Shown: in pieces, positions 1 through 5,701 of the stretch
Layout of the letters: every line of letters begins with the position of its first letter
Position numbering within the stretch: position 1 is the first letter of the stretch
From: an uncultured Collinsella sp.
Lineage (GTDB): Bacteria > Actinomycetota > Coriobacteriia > Coriobacteriales > Coriobacteriaceae
Assembly: GCA_900752345.1 (NCBI GenBank)
Contig: CAADVA010000185.1
Coordinates: 1-9,150, forward strand
Length of the DNA stretch: 9,150 nucleotides
Reading direction: 5' to 3'
Notes under the pieces: generated by a model
Seen by the model: the letters and a program-made list of their open reading frames with translations, nothing else
What the model was told of the DNA's origin: nothing
The model's database searches: none
Translations under genes and position numbers: made by a program

Positions 1-583
1 CCCCCCCCGGCTCGCGGTGGGCGCTGCGGCAGCCGACCTCCTCGCCCATGTCAAAGTAGATCTCTGAGCACGGACCGCAGGGACCGGTGGGGCCAGCGGC
101 CCAGAAGTTGTCGTCCTCGCCCAGGCGGGAGATGTGGTCCTCAGCAACGCCCAGAGAACGCCACACGTCGTGGGTCTCGTCGTCCTCGCTAAAGACGGTA
201 AAGTACAGGCGGTCGAGCGGCAGCTTGAACTCCTTGGTGATGAGCTCAAAGGCCCAGGCGCAAGCCTGCTCCTTGGAGACGCCGCCAAAAGAGAAGTCGC
301 CGAGCATCTCGAAGAAGGACAGGTGACGGCCGTCCTCGCCGATGCAATCGATGTCGTTGGTGCGGACGCACTTCTGGCAGGAAATCGCGCCGATCTCCTT
401 CATGGTCTTCTTGCCCTGGTAGTACTCCTTAAACTGGTTCATGCCGGCGTTGGCAAGCAGCAGCGAAGGATCGTCGGGGACGAGGGACGAAGAAGGATAG
501 AGCTTAAGACCGCGCTCCTCAAAGAAGTTGAGGAACTTGGAGCGGATCTCGGCCGTAGTCATTGACGGGTAGTCAGCACTCAT
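1..583 (-). CDS. alaS: Alanyl-tRNA synthetase, N-terminal part (cut by the left window edge)
   Basis: Cytoplasmic class II aminoacyl-tRNA synthetase that charges tRNA-Ala with alanine. About 194 N-terminal residues are visible; the family usually has about 870-900, so most of the catalytic domain end, the tRNA-binding, editing and C-Ala domains lie outside the window. Seen directly: the motif 1 region SSSLVPDDPSLLLANAGMNQ (31-50), a QKCVR segment (70-74), the motif 2 region RHLSFFEMLGDFSFG (86-100), and NFWAAGPTGPCGPCSE (159-174), a block very typical of AlaRS. The ATG at 583 is preceded by GAGGAG about 8 nt upstream; the in-frame Met at 562 lacks such a site. The gene has its own candidate promoter at 630-657, just behind a terminator that isolates it from upstream minus-strand transcription. 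The visible 3' end is a run of eight G on the coding strand at the very edge of the window. Identification is near certain. Confidence 0.97.
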   Translation of the reverse strand, partial: MSADYPSMTTAEIRSKFLNFFEERGLKLYPSSSLVPDDPSLLLANAGMNQFKEYYQGKKTMKEIGAISCQKCVRTNDIDCIGEDGRHLSFFEMLGDFSFGGVSKEQACAWAFELITKEFKLPLDRLYFTVFSEDDETHDVWRSLGVAEDHISRLGEDDNFWAAGPTGPCGPCSEIYFDMGEEVGCRSAHREPGG

Positions 584-629
584 AGAGGGAATCTCCTCGG
601 TTTCACATCGAAACAGTTCAAACGTAACG

Positions 630-657
630 ATATTACCATCCCACCGCGCCCGTGCAA
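630..657 (-). promoter_or_regulatory. Candidate sigma-70-type promoter of alaS
   Basis: On the minus strand a -35-like TTGCAC (652-657) is followed after 16 bp by TAATAT (630-635), with TGG directly before the -10 as in an extended -10 element. It lies about 50 nt upstream of the alaS start and directly after the terminator at 656-685, where a new promoter would be expected. This is pattern matching only. No T-box specifier or AGGGUGG-type T-box sequence was seen in the alaS leader. Confidence 0.45.
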
Positions 658-685
658 AAAAGAGGGCCGCCAAACAGCGACCCTC
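656..685 (-). terminator. Rho-independent terminator, minus strand
   Basis: Read on the minus strand, GAGGGTCGC pairs with GCGGCCCTC around a six-base loop (671-676), a 9-bp stem with one G-U wobble, followed immediately by six T. The plus-strand reading has a C-A mismatch and no T tract, so it works for minus-strand transcription only. The nearest minus-strand gene it can serve is the AI-2E-family gene ending at 1023, so it most likely ends the sigma-factor operon transcript and separates it from alaS. Confidence 0.75.
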
Positions 686-722
686 CAGCGAAAGTGCACG
701 TTATTTAGGACTGTGCGACCCT

Positions 723-754
723 TTGAAAAAGGCTACTGTAAAATTACATATAAG
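723..754 (+). promoter_or_regulatory. Weak candidate promoter for the small plus-strand gene
   Basis: An AT-rich stretch between the terminator and the small plus-strand gene holds TTGAAA (723-728) and two possible -10 elements, TACATA (745-750, 16-bp spacing) and TATAAG (749-754, 20-bp spacing). Neither pair is convincing alone. The region is proposed because the downstream gene has a strong ribosome binding site and is the only plus-strand gene here, so it needs its own promoter. Confidence 0.3.
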
Positions 755-762
755 AGTAACCT

Positions 763-770
763 GGAAGGAG
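763..770 (+). promoter_or_regulatory. Ribosome binding site that sets the start at 777
   Basis: GGAAGGAG ends six bases before the ATG at 777. The longer reading from 723 would add 18 residues but has no such site, so 777 is the better start. Confidence 0.8.
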
Positions 771-776
771 CGATCG

Positions 777-1016
777 ATGAATACCAAACGAGTCGTCTTT
801 AATGTACTTCTGGTAGTAGCACTTTTAGCGCTCTTGGCCTTCTCCCAATGGTACGCAAACCAACCAGCATTTGGCTACGTACTGTATGCAGTGACGTCCG
901 GCGACAACACTTATTGCCCTCTACGCGCAATTGGCGTTCTCTATTTCTATGTAGCCGGCCCCTTATCAATCGCTTTGCTCGTGTTTCTCGTCTTTTACAA
1001 CATCAAGAAACGCTAA
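777..1016 (+). CDS. Small two-helix membrane protein, function unknown
   Basis: Encodes 79 residues. I do not recognise the family. Two hydrophobic stretches are clear: about residues 6-27 (starting VVFNVLLVVALLALLAF) and about 52-74 (VLYFYVAGPLSIALLVFLVF), followed by a basic end, NIKKR. The 25-residue region between them contains SGDNTYC. The basic N-terminus (NTKR) and basic C-terminus suggest both ends are cytoplasmic, giving a hairpin topology with the connecting loop outside. It is the only plus-strand gene, is visibly richer in A/T-ending codons than its neighbours, and converges on the AI-2E-family gene with just 6 nt between stop codons and no hairpin there. Lower GC could mean recent acquisition or simply a lineage-specific small gene. 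The ribosome binding site and the membrane-protein pattern argue that it is real. Confidence 0.72.
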   Translation: MNTKRVVFNVLLVVALLALLAFSQWYANQPAFGYVLYAVTSGDNTYCPLRAIGVLYFYVAGPLSIALLVFLVFYNIKKR

Positions 1017-1022
1017 CAGGGC

Positions 1023-2435
1023 CTATTTGGAATCCGAATCGTCCATGGACCCGTCTATACCGGTTTTTGTGTCGTCATTCGAGTCGGCTTCGTCATCCTT
1101 GGCGAAGGGGTTCTTAAAGAAACCTGTCGCGTCGGGCTGAAGACCCGAGAGCTTGATCCAGGGATTATCGAGCTCGGGTTTGGGCATGGCCTTTGCCTCG
1201 GGCGCGGTCTCGTTGCCGATGAGCTCAGACTCATAGATGAACGTATCGTCCCCAAGCGCATCGTAGGCGGCGACCGGGTTGCCCTCGGCATCGCGATACG
1301 GCGTGCCCTTAAACACGGCGCCATCGTATGCCACGAGCTGGCGGCCGGTCTCGTTCTCAAAGTAGTAGACGAAAATGCCCTTGAGGGCCGCGCACAGCGG
1401 AATGGCGATGACCATGCCGATGGGGCCCATAAGCGCCGAGCCAATAACGAGGGCCGTCAGGCTCATGATGGGATGCACCTGCACCGAGCTCTGCATGACC
1501 TTAGGCGAAATGACGTTATCGGTGACGTTTTGGGCCACCATGGTCACGATCAAGGTCCACAACGCCAGCATCGGGCTGAACATAAAGCCGAGCACCGTGG
1601 CGATCGCCGCGCTCACCCAGGGACCGACAACCGGGGCCAAGTGCATGATGCCGGTAAAGATGGCCATGAGCGCCGCGTAGGGATGACCAATGAGCGTAAA
1701 GCCGATAAAGGCGAGGATGCCACCGCAGATGGACGTCACGACCATGCCGCGCATATAATCGCCGACCGAGCGCGAAAGGATGGCAACCATAAAGCGGTAC
1801 GAGGTCTCTTTTTCCTGTCCGATGATGGTGCAGACCTCGTGGTGCATGCGGGGATAGTCGCAGGCCAACCAATAGGCAAGCACCAAGCCCAGGAAGATGA
1901 CGAACAGCTGCGAGGCCGTGTTGGTAATAAGCGGGAATACACCGCGACCAAGCTCGGCAGCGATTTGTGAGACATACTTGGACGCCACCGTGACGAGCGA
2001 AGAAAGGTTATCGTCCAGATACTCCTTGAGCGGCGTGTTGTTGAGCGTCTTGGCGTGCGAGATCATCTCGTTGAGATCACCGCCCGCAACGCGAAGCTGC
2101 TCAGGCAGACGACTCAGGACTTCCATAATCTGACCGAGCAAAATAGGCGACAGGATGCAGACGACGCCGACAAGCACTGCCACAACCACGATCAGCGCAA
2201 TAAGCGAACCGATGCCACGGTTGACGCCGTGATGCTCGAGCCAGTTAGTGATCGGCGACATCACAAAAGCGATGATGGAACCGACAGCGAGAAACTCGAT
2301 GACCGGCGCCAGGATGCCCATAAGGTTAAAGATGACGGCAGCGATGACGATGCAGCCAACGACGGACCAAATGCGAAGCGTCAGAATACGGGTATCGCGC
2401 AGCGTGCGGTCGGTTTGTTGGGGGTGCTCACTCAT
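1023..2435 (-). CDS. AI-2E family transporter-like membrane protein with long acidic C-terminal tail
   Basis: Polytopic inner-membrane protein of 470 residues, of the AI-2E transporter/UPF0118 family (PerM, TqsA and YdiK relatives). Family members export varied small solutes or sodium; the substrate here cannot be inferred. Paired N-terminal helices lie at about 25-66, a helix at 75-101, a soluble segment at about 105-165 with the helical look typical of the family, and further helices at about 172-192, 232-250, 255-300 and 325-358. The family-typical HLAPVVGPW is at 265-273, and NVISPKVM lies at 307-314. The usual length is near 350; here about 110 extra residues (360-470) form a hydrophilic tail ending in an Asp/Ser-rich stretch. 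Its ATG overlaps the sigma-factor stop as ATGA, with only a weak, distant GGAG, so translation is probably coupled. It is the last gene of the sigma operon. Confidence 0.88.
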   Translation of the reverse strand: MSEHPQQTDRTLRDTRILTLRIWSVVGCIVIAAVIFNLMGILAPVIEFLAVGSIIAFVMSPITNWLEHHGVNRGIGSLIALIVVVAVLVGVVCILSPILLGQIMEVLSRLPEQLRVAGGDLNEMISHAKTLNNTPLKEYLDDNLSSLVTVASKYVSQIAAELGRGVFPLITNTASQLFVIFLGLVLAYWLACDYPRMHHEVCTIIGQEKETSYRFMVAILSRSVGDYMRGMVVTSICGGILAFIGFTLIGHPYAALMAIFTGIMHLAPVVGPWVSAAIATVLGFMFSPMLALWTLIVTMVAQNVTDNVISPKVMQSSVQVHPIMSLTALVIGSALMGPIGMVIAIPLCAALKGIFVYYFENETGRQLVAYDGAVFKGTPYRDAEGNPVAAYDALGDDTFIYESELIGNETAPEAKAMPKPELDNPWIKLSGLQPDATGFFKNPFAKDDEADSNDDTKTGIDGSMDDSDSK

Positions 2436-3223
2436 GAACGAACCATCACTCCATCGGGGTCGATCTTGTCCTGAATCTTCTTAAGGGTACGACGCAGCAG
2501 GCGCGAGACCTGCACCTGCGAGATTCCCAGCTTCTTGGCGATCTCGATCTGGGTCATGCCCTTTACGAAGCGCAGCTCGATAACCTCGCGCTCGCGCGGC
2601 GAGAAATCGCGGATAGCTTCCTCGATTACCAGTCGGTCATCGGTAAAGTCGAGCTCGTTGTCGTCATCGGCATAGCGGTCGAGAATCGAGGGCGCATCGT
2701 CGGAATCGGACGCGCCGGGAGCCTCGATGGGCACCGAGGTGTAAGCAGAGGACGATTCCATGGCTTCGAGTACCTCGTCGACAGTCACGTCCAAGTATTC
2801 GGCGATTTCCTCAACCTTGGGCGAACGCTGTAGCTCGTTGGTGAGCTTATCGGTAGCCTGATTGACCTTGGCAGAAAGCTCCTGCAGACGACGCGGCACG
2901 CGCACACTCCAGCCCTTGTCGCGGAAGTGGCGCTTGATCTCGCCGAGGATGGTGGGCGTGGCAAACGTGGTGAACTCGAGTCCGCGCTCGGGATCAAAGC
3001 GGTCGATTGCCTTGAGTAGACCCAGATATCCGACCTGCATCAGATCGTCGAGCGGCTCACCGCGGTTCTTAAATTTGTTGGCAAGAAACCTTACCAGGTT
3101 CATATGGGACATGACGAGCTGCTCGCGTGCGTCCGGATCACCAGTCTCTTTATAGCGACGAAACAGCTCGCGGGTTTTCTCCTTGTCCCAAGCGGTCTTA
3201 CCGCTCCGGGAACGTTCGGTCAT
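2432..3223 (-). CDS. Alternative sigma factor, SigB/SigF/SigG type
   Basis: A 263-residue sigma-70-family group 3 factor that would direct RNA polymerase to a stress, envelope or differentiation regulon. Region 2 spans about 35-105 and includes LDDLMQVGYLGLLKAIDRFD (58-77) and the DNA-melting/-10-reading part FTTFATPTILGEIKRHFRDK (84-103). Region 3 is at about 110-165, with VRVPRRLQEL at 107-116. An acidic linker (165-196) leads to region 4, whose helix-turn-helix is MTQIEIAKKLGISQVQVSRL (223-242). Length is normal for the group. Its ATG lies one base after the stop codon of the RsbW-like gene, with AAGGCGG upstream, and its stop overlaps the next start. The rsbW-sigB order is that of Bacillus sigma-B operons. 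No spore genes are nearby, so SigB or SigF naming would be premature. Confidence 0.93.
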   Translation of the reverse strand: MTERSRSGKTAWDKEKTRELFRRYKETGDPDAREQLVMSHMNLVRFLANKFKNRGEPLDDLMQVGYLGLLKAIDRFDPERGLEFTTFATPTILGEIKRHFRDKGWSVRVPRRLQELSAKVNQATDKLTNELQRSPKVEEIAEYLDVTVDEVLEAMESSSAYTSVPIEAPGASDSDDAPSILDRYADDDNELDFTDDRLVIEEAIRDFSPREREVIELRFVKGMTQIEIAKKLGISQVQVSRLLRRTLKKIQDKIDPDGVMVRS

Positions 3224-3224
3224 A

Positions 3225-3602
3225 TTAGATATCCGCCTTGAGGTCGAGGGAAAGCGTCAGGGGCGCCTCAGTCTTTTCGTAGGAATCGCACACGCTCGCC
3301 AGAATGAGCTCGGCATACACGGCAGCCTGGTCATCCTCGTCGACGGTGGCCCGATCGCCAAAGGTAAAGTTCATGCCAACGTGAGACTCATCGACATCGA
3401 ACCTGATCATGATGTCATCGGAATCAACAGCCGTGCAGCCAAAGATAAAGGCCTCCTCGGCAGCCATACGAATGTCCTCGATGCGATCGACGGACATAGA
3501 GCACAGCGCGCCGACGTTGGCCGCCGTCATACGCACGAGGCGTGCCAGACGCGGATCCCCGGCAACAGTCAGCGTAATAGGGCAGGTTGCTTCGCTACTC
3601 AT
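3225..3602 (-). CDS. RsbW-like anti-sigma factor with degenerate ATP-binding site
   Basis: A 125-residue protein resembling the serine-kinase anti-sigma factors RsbW/SpoIIAB, which hold sigma-B/F and phosphorylate an RsbV-type partner. The alignment by eye is good: ITLTVAGDPRLARLVRMTAA (9-28) and VDRIEDIRMAAEEA (38-51) match the RsbW N-terminal strand and N-box helix, and IMIRFDVDES (64-73) the following strand. The N-box SEACTN of RsbW reads EEAFIF here (49-54), so the Mg/ATP-binding Asn is Phe54. No DxGxG box or GLGL lid is present; the matching places read GDRA (82-85) and VYAELILAS (95-103). It is also shorter than RsbW (about 160). Kinase activity is therefore unlikely, while sigma binding remains plausible because the gene sits directly upstream of the sigma gene. 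The start at 3602 has GAGGAG 7 nt upstream and overlaps the previous stop by 8 nt; longer readings would run far into that gene. Confidence 0.75.
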   Translation of the reverse strand: MSSEATCPITLTVAGDPRLARLVRMTAANVGALCSMSVDRIEDIRMAAEEAFIFGCTAVDSDDIMIRFDVDESHVGMNFTFGDRATVDEDDQAAVYAELILASVCDSYEKTEAPLTLSLDLKADI

Positions 3603-4185
3603 CGCAGGACTCCTCGGAGGTCTCGGCGGGCGTATAGGTGTAATACTGGGCTGCTTTAGCAGCAGGCTTCTGTGCATCATCGTCACCAGCAGTGACATCG
3701 TCCCCGGCTTCGCCAATCAGGACACGCTCGGTCGGCTGCTCGGCTTCGGCGGCAGCGGAAAGCTTGCGCTCGGCGTCGGCCGCGGGGGCCTTAACCTTGT
3801 TAAAGAGTTTCTGCACGGCACCGGCCGCAGAATCGGTCACGCTCGACACAGCGTTGCTGGCCTCGGCCATGCTACCCGTAACCTCGGAAATGTCGCGAAC
3901 GACTGCCTCAACTTCGACAAGGTTGGACGTCAGGGCGTCGACCGCGGTCTTGCTCGACTTAAGCAACGGCTCCATCTGGGCAAGTGCCGGCGTAAGCTCG
4001 TCGACAGCGCCGTCGAGTTTTGCCACCACGGGCTGAGCCTCGGCGATGGTGTTATTGAGATCGTTTACGGTCTTGTCGAGCGAATCAACGACGTTGCGGG
4101 TCTTGCGCAGCGTGAGCGCGAGCTCGATAACAGCCCACACGCCGGCAACGGCGAGCAGAAGCAAGGCGATTTGAATGGGACTCAT
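3595..4185 (-). CDS. DUF948-like membrane-anchored coiled-coil protein
   Basis: A 196-residue protein with one N-terminal membrane helix (about 4-24, PIQIALLLLAVAGVWAVIEL) with no cleavage motif I trust, followed by an amphipathic helical region with heptad-like spacing (about 28-125: LRKTRNVVDSLDKTVNDLNN and similar repeats). The last 60-70 residues are an Ala/Asp/Glu-rich, probably disordered tail ending near QYYTYTP. This is the layout of DUF948 proteins such as Bacillus YtxG, annotated as a general stress protein, which would fit the sigma factor downstream; the family assignment is by layout and not by a profile search. GGGAGG lies 5 nt before the ATG at 4185. It is the first gene of the four-gene operon and overlaps the RsbW-like gene by 8 nt. 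It could act as a membrane scaffold or sensor for the anti-sigma protein, but that is inference. Confidence 0.68.
   Translation of the reverse strand: MSPIQIALLLLAVAGVWAVIELALTLRKTRNVVDSLDKTVNDLNNTIAEAQPVVAKLDGAVDELTPALAQMEPLLKSSKTAVDALTSNLVEVEAVVRDISEVTGSMAEASNAVSSVTDSAAGAVQKLFNKVKAPAADAERKLSAAAEAEQPTERVLIGEAGDDVTAGDDDAQKPAAKAAQYYTYTPAETSEESCDE
3610..3615 (-). promoter_or_regulatory. Ribosome binding site that sets the RsbW-like start
   Basis: GAGGAG on the minus strand, 7 nt before the ATG at 3602. It lies inside the end of the upstream DUF948-like gene and rules against the 38-residue longer reading from 3716. Confidence 0.75.
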
Positions 4186-4227
4186 ACAAGCCTCCCGAAG
4201 GAATCGAAATACAGACGCTGTTCATGG

Positions 4228-4257
4228 TACCCCAAAGAAGGGGAAAGATACCCAAAG
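4228..4257 (-). promoter_or_regulatory. Tandem CTTTGGG(G)TA elements upstream of the sigma operon
   Basis: On the minus strand, CTTTGGGTA (4249-4257) and CTTTGGGGTA (4228-4237) are repeated about 21 bp apart, two DNA helical turns, some 43-72 bp before the first operon gene. Both contain GGGTA, and the upstream copy reads GGGTAT, the -10 consensus of Bacillus sigma-B promoters. A convincing GTTTAA-like -35 is not present at the usual 12-15 bp; GTTGCC occurs at 18 bp. The pair could be a promoter for the operon's own sigma factor (autoregulation) or a two-site operator. The rest of the 95-bp gap shows no terminator for rarA. Confidence 0.35.
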
Positions 4258-4280
4258 GGAATGCGCGAGGTGGCAACGAC

Positions 4281-5630
4281 CTAATTGGGCGCTCTGCCGC
4301 TACGGTCGCGCTCGCTTTGCTCTACGCGCCACTCTTCCCAGCCACGGCCCGCAGGCTGCCAAAACGCACCGTGCTCCAGCCCCTCGGGCAAATACCGCTG
4401 ATCGACCCAGCCTTCGGGATAATCATGCGGATACTTATACACGCCGTATTCGTCGCTGCCCGGGCGATGACGATCGCGCAGGTAACTGGGCACCTCGCGA
4501 AGTCCACTTGAATGAATATCGGCCAATGCCGCGTCAATCGAGGCCTCGCACGCGTTGGATTTAGGCGCCAAGCACACATAGAGTGCAGCCTGAGCCAGGT
4601 TAATGCGGCACTCGGGATAGCCAATGACCTCGGCAGACTTAAATGCGGCATGCGCCACCAAAAGCGCCTGCGGGTCGGCGTTGCCAACATCCTCAGAAGC
4701 CTGAATCATAATACGGCGAGCGATAAACTTGGGATCCTCGCCTGCATCGATCATGCGCGCGAGCCAATAGATCGTGGCATCGGGGTCACTACCGCGCATA
4801 GACTTAATAAACGCACTGATGATGTCGTAGTGCATGTCACCGTTTTTGTCGTACGAAAAGCCACGGCGCGGATTGGCAATCTTCACGTCGTCAACAGTTA
4901 TGGGATAGCGCTCCCCCGCCGCCGGCGCGGGCGTTCCCTCGGTATCGGGACGCGTGACGGCGATCTCGCTCGCAAGCTCGAGCGTCGTGAGCGCCGAGCG
5001 AGCATCACCCGCTGCCAGCGTGCAGATGGTCTTAACCGTATCCTCATCGGCTGAGAACTTGCCGTTCAAACCCTGCGGCGCCTCGAGCGCACGCTTGATA
5101 AGCGTGGCGATATCCTCGTCCTTGAGGTGCTCAAGCTCCACGACGCGACCGCGCGAGAGCAACGCCGAGTTGACCTCAAAGTACGGGTTCTCCGTCGTGG
5201 CGCCAATCATAATGACGGTACGGTTCTCAACCGCATGCAGCAAGGCATCCTGCTGCGACTTGGAGAAGCGGTGAATCTCGTCGATGAAAAGAATGGTGCG
5301 ACGGTCGTACGTATTCAGGCGCGTCTTGGCCTCGTCAATCACGCGGCGCAGGTCCTTTACGGTGCCCGTCACGGCGCTGACCTCGACAAATTCACTCTTA
5401 GTATGGTTGGCGATAATGTGGGCCAGCGTCGTCTTGCCCGTACCGGCCGGCCCGTACAGTATCACGCTCGACAGCACGTCGTGCTCAATTGCGGCACGCA
5501 ACCACGAGCCCTTACCGACGGCCTTTTGCTGGCCCACGTACTCGTCGAGCGAATTGGGCCGCATGCGCACCGCAAGCGGCGCATTCTGAAAGGAACGCTC
5601 ACGCGTCGAAGCAGAAAAAAGGTCGTCCAT
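4281..5630 (-). CDS. rarA: Replication-associated recombination protein A (RarA/MgsA), AAA+ ATPase
   Basis: A 449-residue AAA+ ATPase of the clamp-loader-related RarA/MgsA/WRNIP1 family, acting at stalled replication forks and gaps. With the start at 5630: LAVRMRPNSLDEYVGQQ (19-35) opens the AAA domain; Walker A is GPAGTGKTT (60-68), Walker B LFIDEIH (114-120), sensor 1 GATTEN (143-148) and the arginine-finger loop SALLSR (155-160). The MgsA-type C-terminal domain is shown by the stretches DMHYDIISAFIKSMRGSDPD and IYWLARMIDAGEDPKFIARR, and by LREVPSYLRD. Length is normal. A TTG at 5648 would add six residues and an ATG at 5636 two; AGGA 5 nt before 5630 favours this start. An isolated TATACT at 5670-5675 may be its -10 element, but no -35 accompanies it. 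Between rarA and the sigma operon (95 nt) no terminator is seen, so some read-through is possible. Confidence 0.95.
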   Translation of the reverse strand: MDDLFSASTRERSFQNAPLAVRMRPNSLDEYVGQQKAVGKGSWLRAAIEHDVLSSVILYGPAGTGKTTLAHIIANHTKSEFVEVSAVTGTVKDLRRVIDEAKTRLNTYDRRTILFIDEIHRFSKSQQDALLHAVENRTVIMIGATTENPYFEVNSALLSRGRVVELEHLKDEDIATLIKRALEAPQGLNGKFSADEDTVKTICTLAAGDARSALTTLELASEIAVTRPDTEGTPAPAAGERYPITVDDVKIANPRRGFSYDKNGDMHYDIISAFIKSMRGSDPDATIYWLARMIDAGEDPKFIARRIMIQASEDVGNADPQALLVAHAAFKSAEVIGYPECRINLAQAALYVCLAPKSNACEASIDAALADIHSSGLREVPSYLRDRHRPGSDEYGVYKYPHDYPEGWVDQRYLPEGLEHGAFWQPAGRGWEEWRVEQSERDRSGRAPN

Positions 5631-5635
5631 AGCCA

Positions 5636-5639
5636 TCCT
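5636..5639 (-). promoter_or_regulatory. Ribosome binding site favouring the rarA ATG at 5630
   Basis: AGGA on the minus strand, 5 nt before the ATG at 5630. It overlaps the alternative ATG at 5636, which makes that start less likely. Confidence 0.5.
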
Positions 5640-5677
5640 GTGCGTCAATCAAAAACGTTTTCCACCAACAGTATACC

Positions 5678-5701
5678 GAATAAATACGAACTACCGTTCG
5701 T
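5678..5701 (-). terminator. Possible weak terminator overlapping the dGTPase-like stop codon
   Basis: On the minus strand ACGAAC and GTTCGT form a perfect 6-bp hairpin with the four-base loop GGTA (5692-5695), followed by TATTTATT. The hairpin overlaps the stop codon of the dGTPase-like gene. The stem is short and the T run interrupted, so termination before rarA would be partial at best. Confidence 0.3.

Noticed and set aside
134..565. 143-residue plus-strand open frame opposite alaS
   Set aside because: It is fully antisense to a certain alaS reading frame, has no family features and is an expected by-product of GC-rich codon use.
584..776. T-box or other riboswitch in the leader of alaS
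   Set aside because: No AGGGUGG-type T-box sequence or specifier-like structure was found; the terminator lies before the candidate alaS promoter and so is better explained as the end of the upstream operon.
4085..4225. Short minus-strand frame (ATG at 4225) overlapping the start of the DUF948-like gene, a possible upstream leader peptide
   Set aside because: It has no clear ribosome binding site, and most of it is an out-of-frame reading of the DUF948-like gene.
4228..4243. CCCC-AAAGAA-GGGG hairpin as a rarA terminator
   Set aside because: The stem is four base pairs, with no T tract after it on the minus strand.
3409..4284. 291-residue plus-strand open frame across the RsbW-like and DUF948-like genes
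   Set aside because: It overlaps two well-supported minus-strand genes with good ribosome binding sites; its low-complexity Gly/Arg/Leu composition looks like an antisense shadow.
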